Source: Elusimicrobiota bacterium (GTDB lineage Bacteria > Elusimicrobiota > Elusimicrobia > O2-12-FULL-59-9). Taken from it: DNA of 7,073 bases. Made by a program: the position numbers and the translations under genes. Location of the stretch: assembly GCA_016206405.1 (NCBI GenBank), contig JACQRQ010000008.1, forward strand, positions 1 through 7,073. Direction: 5' to 3'. The notes below the pieces were generated by a model. The model was not told the origin of the DNA, made no database searches, and saw only the letters and a list, made by a program, of their open reading frames with translations. Positions 6,687 to 7,073 of this stretch are shown here, in pieces (the first letter of the stretch is position 1; each line of letters starts with the position of its first letter).

Positions 6687-7073
6687 TTAGACCGCGGGGG
6701 CTTTGCGCAGAAGCCTCTCCGAAGTGACCCTCAGACGGGCCGCGATCATTTCCGCCAGCCGCCTGAGAAGAAGCGCTCCGGCTTCGGGATGATCGTGGAT
6801 AAGGCTGTCGAGCTTATCCTTATAGAGGAGATACACGTCGGATTCCTCCACCGCCACGGCCGAAGCGGAGCGGGGCTGCTCCTGCAGCAGCGCCATCTCG
6901 CCGAAAAACTCGCTCTCTTTGAGCAGAGCCAGGCGCTGGTCGCTGCGATGCTCGTCTTTTTTCACGAGCTCGATGGTCCCGGACTTGACGATAAAAAGCG
7001 CCCGGCCGACGTCGCCTTCCACGAAAAGCTGCTCGCCCCGGTAATAGTGGTGCTCGTAGAGATACTGATACAC
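6687..7073 (-). CDS. Cyclic-nucleotide-binding (CRP-type effector) domain protein, probably 5'-truncated by window edge
   Basis: The visible 128-129 residues are almost entirely one cyclic-nucleotide-binding beta-roll: YYRGEQLFVEGDVGRALFIV (10-29), a turn SGTIELV (31-37), then the phosphate-binding cassette FFGEMALL...PRSAS (56-71). The key glutamate (E59) and arginine (R68) are both present, so real cAMP or cGMP binding is plausible. A closing helix (97-123) follows, and no helix-turn-helix DNA-binding domain comes after it. The protein ends at residue 128, so it is not a normal CRP-family transcription factor at this end. The frame is open to the last base. The terminal GTG (7071-7073) could be a start, but the usual leading helix of the domain is missing, so the gene most likely continues to the right and may have a partner domain there. 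It overlaps nothing and sits four bases before the AI-2E-family gene. Confidence 0.88.
   Translation of the reverse strand: MYQYLYEHHYYRGEQLFVEGDVGRALFIVKSGTIELVKKDEHRSDQRLALLKESEFFGEMALLQEQPRSASAVAVEESDVYLLYKDKLDSLIHDHPEAGALLLRRLAEMIAARLRVTSERLLRKAPAV

Overview
The window is a gene-dense piece of bacterial chromosome, G+C-rich by eye (near 60%). It holds seven protein-coding genes and almost no intergenic DNA. I saw no RNA genes, insertion sequences, CRISPR arrays or phage genes. One gene is on the + strand (the C-terminal part of polyphosphate kinase, ppk1, cut by the left edge). The other six are on the - strand, and the most upstream of them is cut by, or abuts, the right edge. A Sec-type signal peptide and three membrane-associated products are visible, but the sequence does not identify the phylum. 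An uncultured Gram-negative-type lineage is a guess. Most starts lack a convincing Shine-Dalgarno sequence.

Layout, left to right: ppk1 C-terminus (1-849, +); a CYTH/VTC-like triphosphate-tunnel protein (846-1637, -) that converges on ppk1, both genes ending in one shared CTAG; a SulP anion transporter with STAS and cyclic-nucleotide-binding domains (1656-3866, -); a 62-base intergenic gap with a perfect 13-base inverted repeat and a possible -10 box; a FAM173-like membrane-anchored methyltransferase (3929-4459, -); an exported Trp-rich protein of unknown function (4468-5586, -); an AI-2E/PerM-family membrane protein (5594-6682, -); and a cyclic-nucleotide-binding-domain protein (6687-7073, -).

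Reading in the direction of transcription on the - strand, the gaps are 4, 7 and 8 bases for the first four genes, which looks like one operon. After the 62-base gap, sulP and the CYTH gene (18 bases apart) form a second likely unit. Two themes link the genes. The first is polyphosphate/triphosphate chemistry: ppk1 faces a CYTH-fold protein. The second is cyclic-nucleotide sensing: one free CRP-type sensor domain lies at the head of the first operon and another is fused to the SulP transporter in the second. Whether these themes are functionally connected is inference.

The most interesting non-coding signal is a terminator-like hairpin with a T-tract on the + strand inside the sulP coding sequence. 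It is positioned to stop antisense transcription, possibly read-through from ppk1. I found nothing I can defend as an entirely new system. The unrecognised exported protein and the polyphosphate-linked convergent pair are the best candidates for follow-up.
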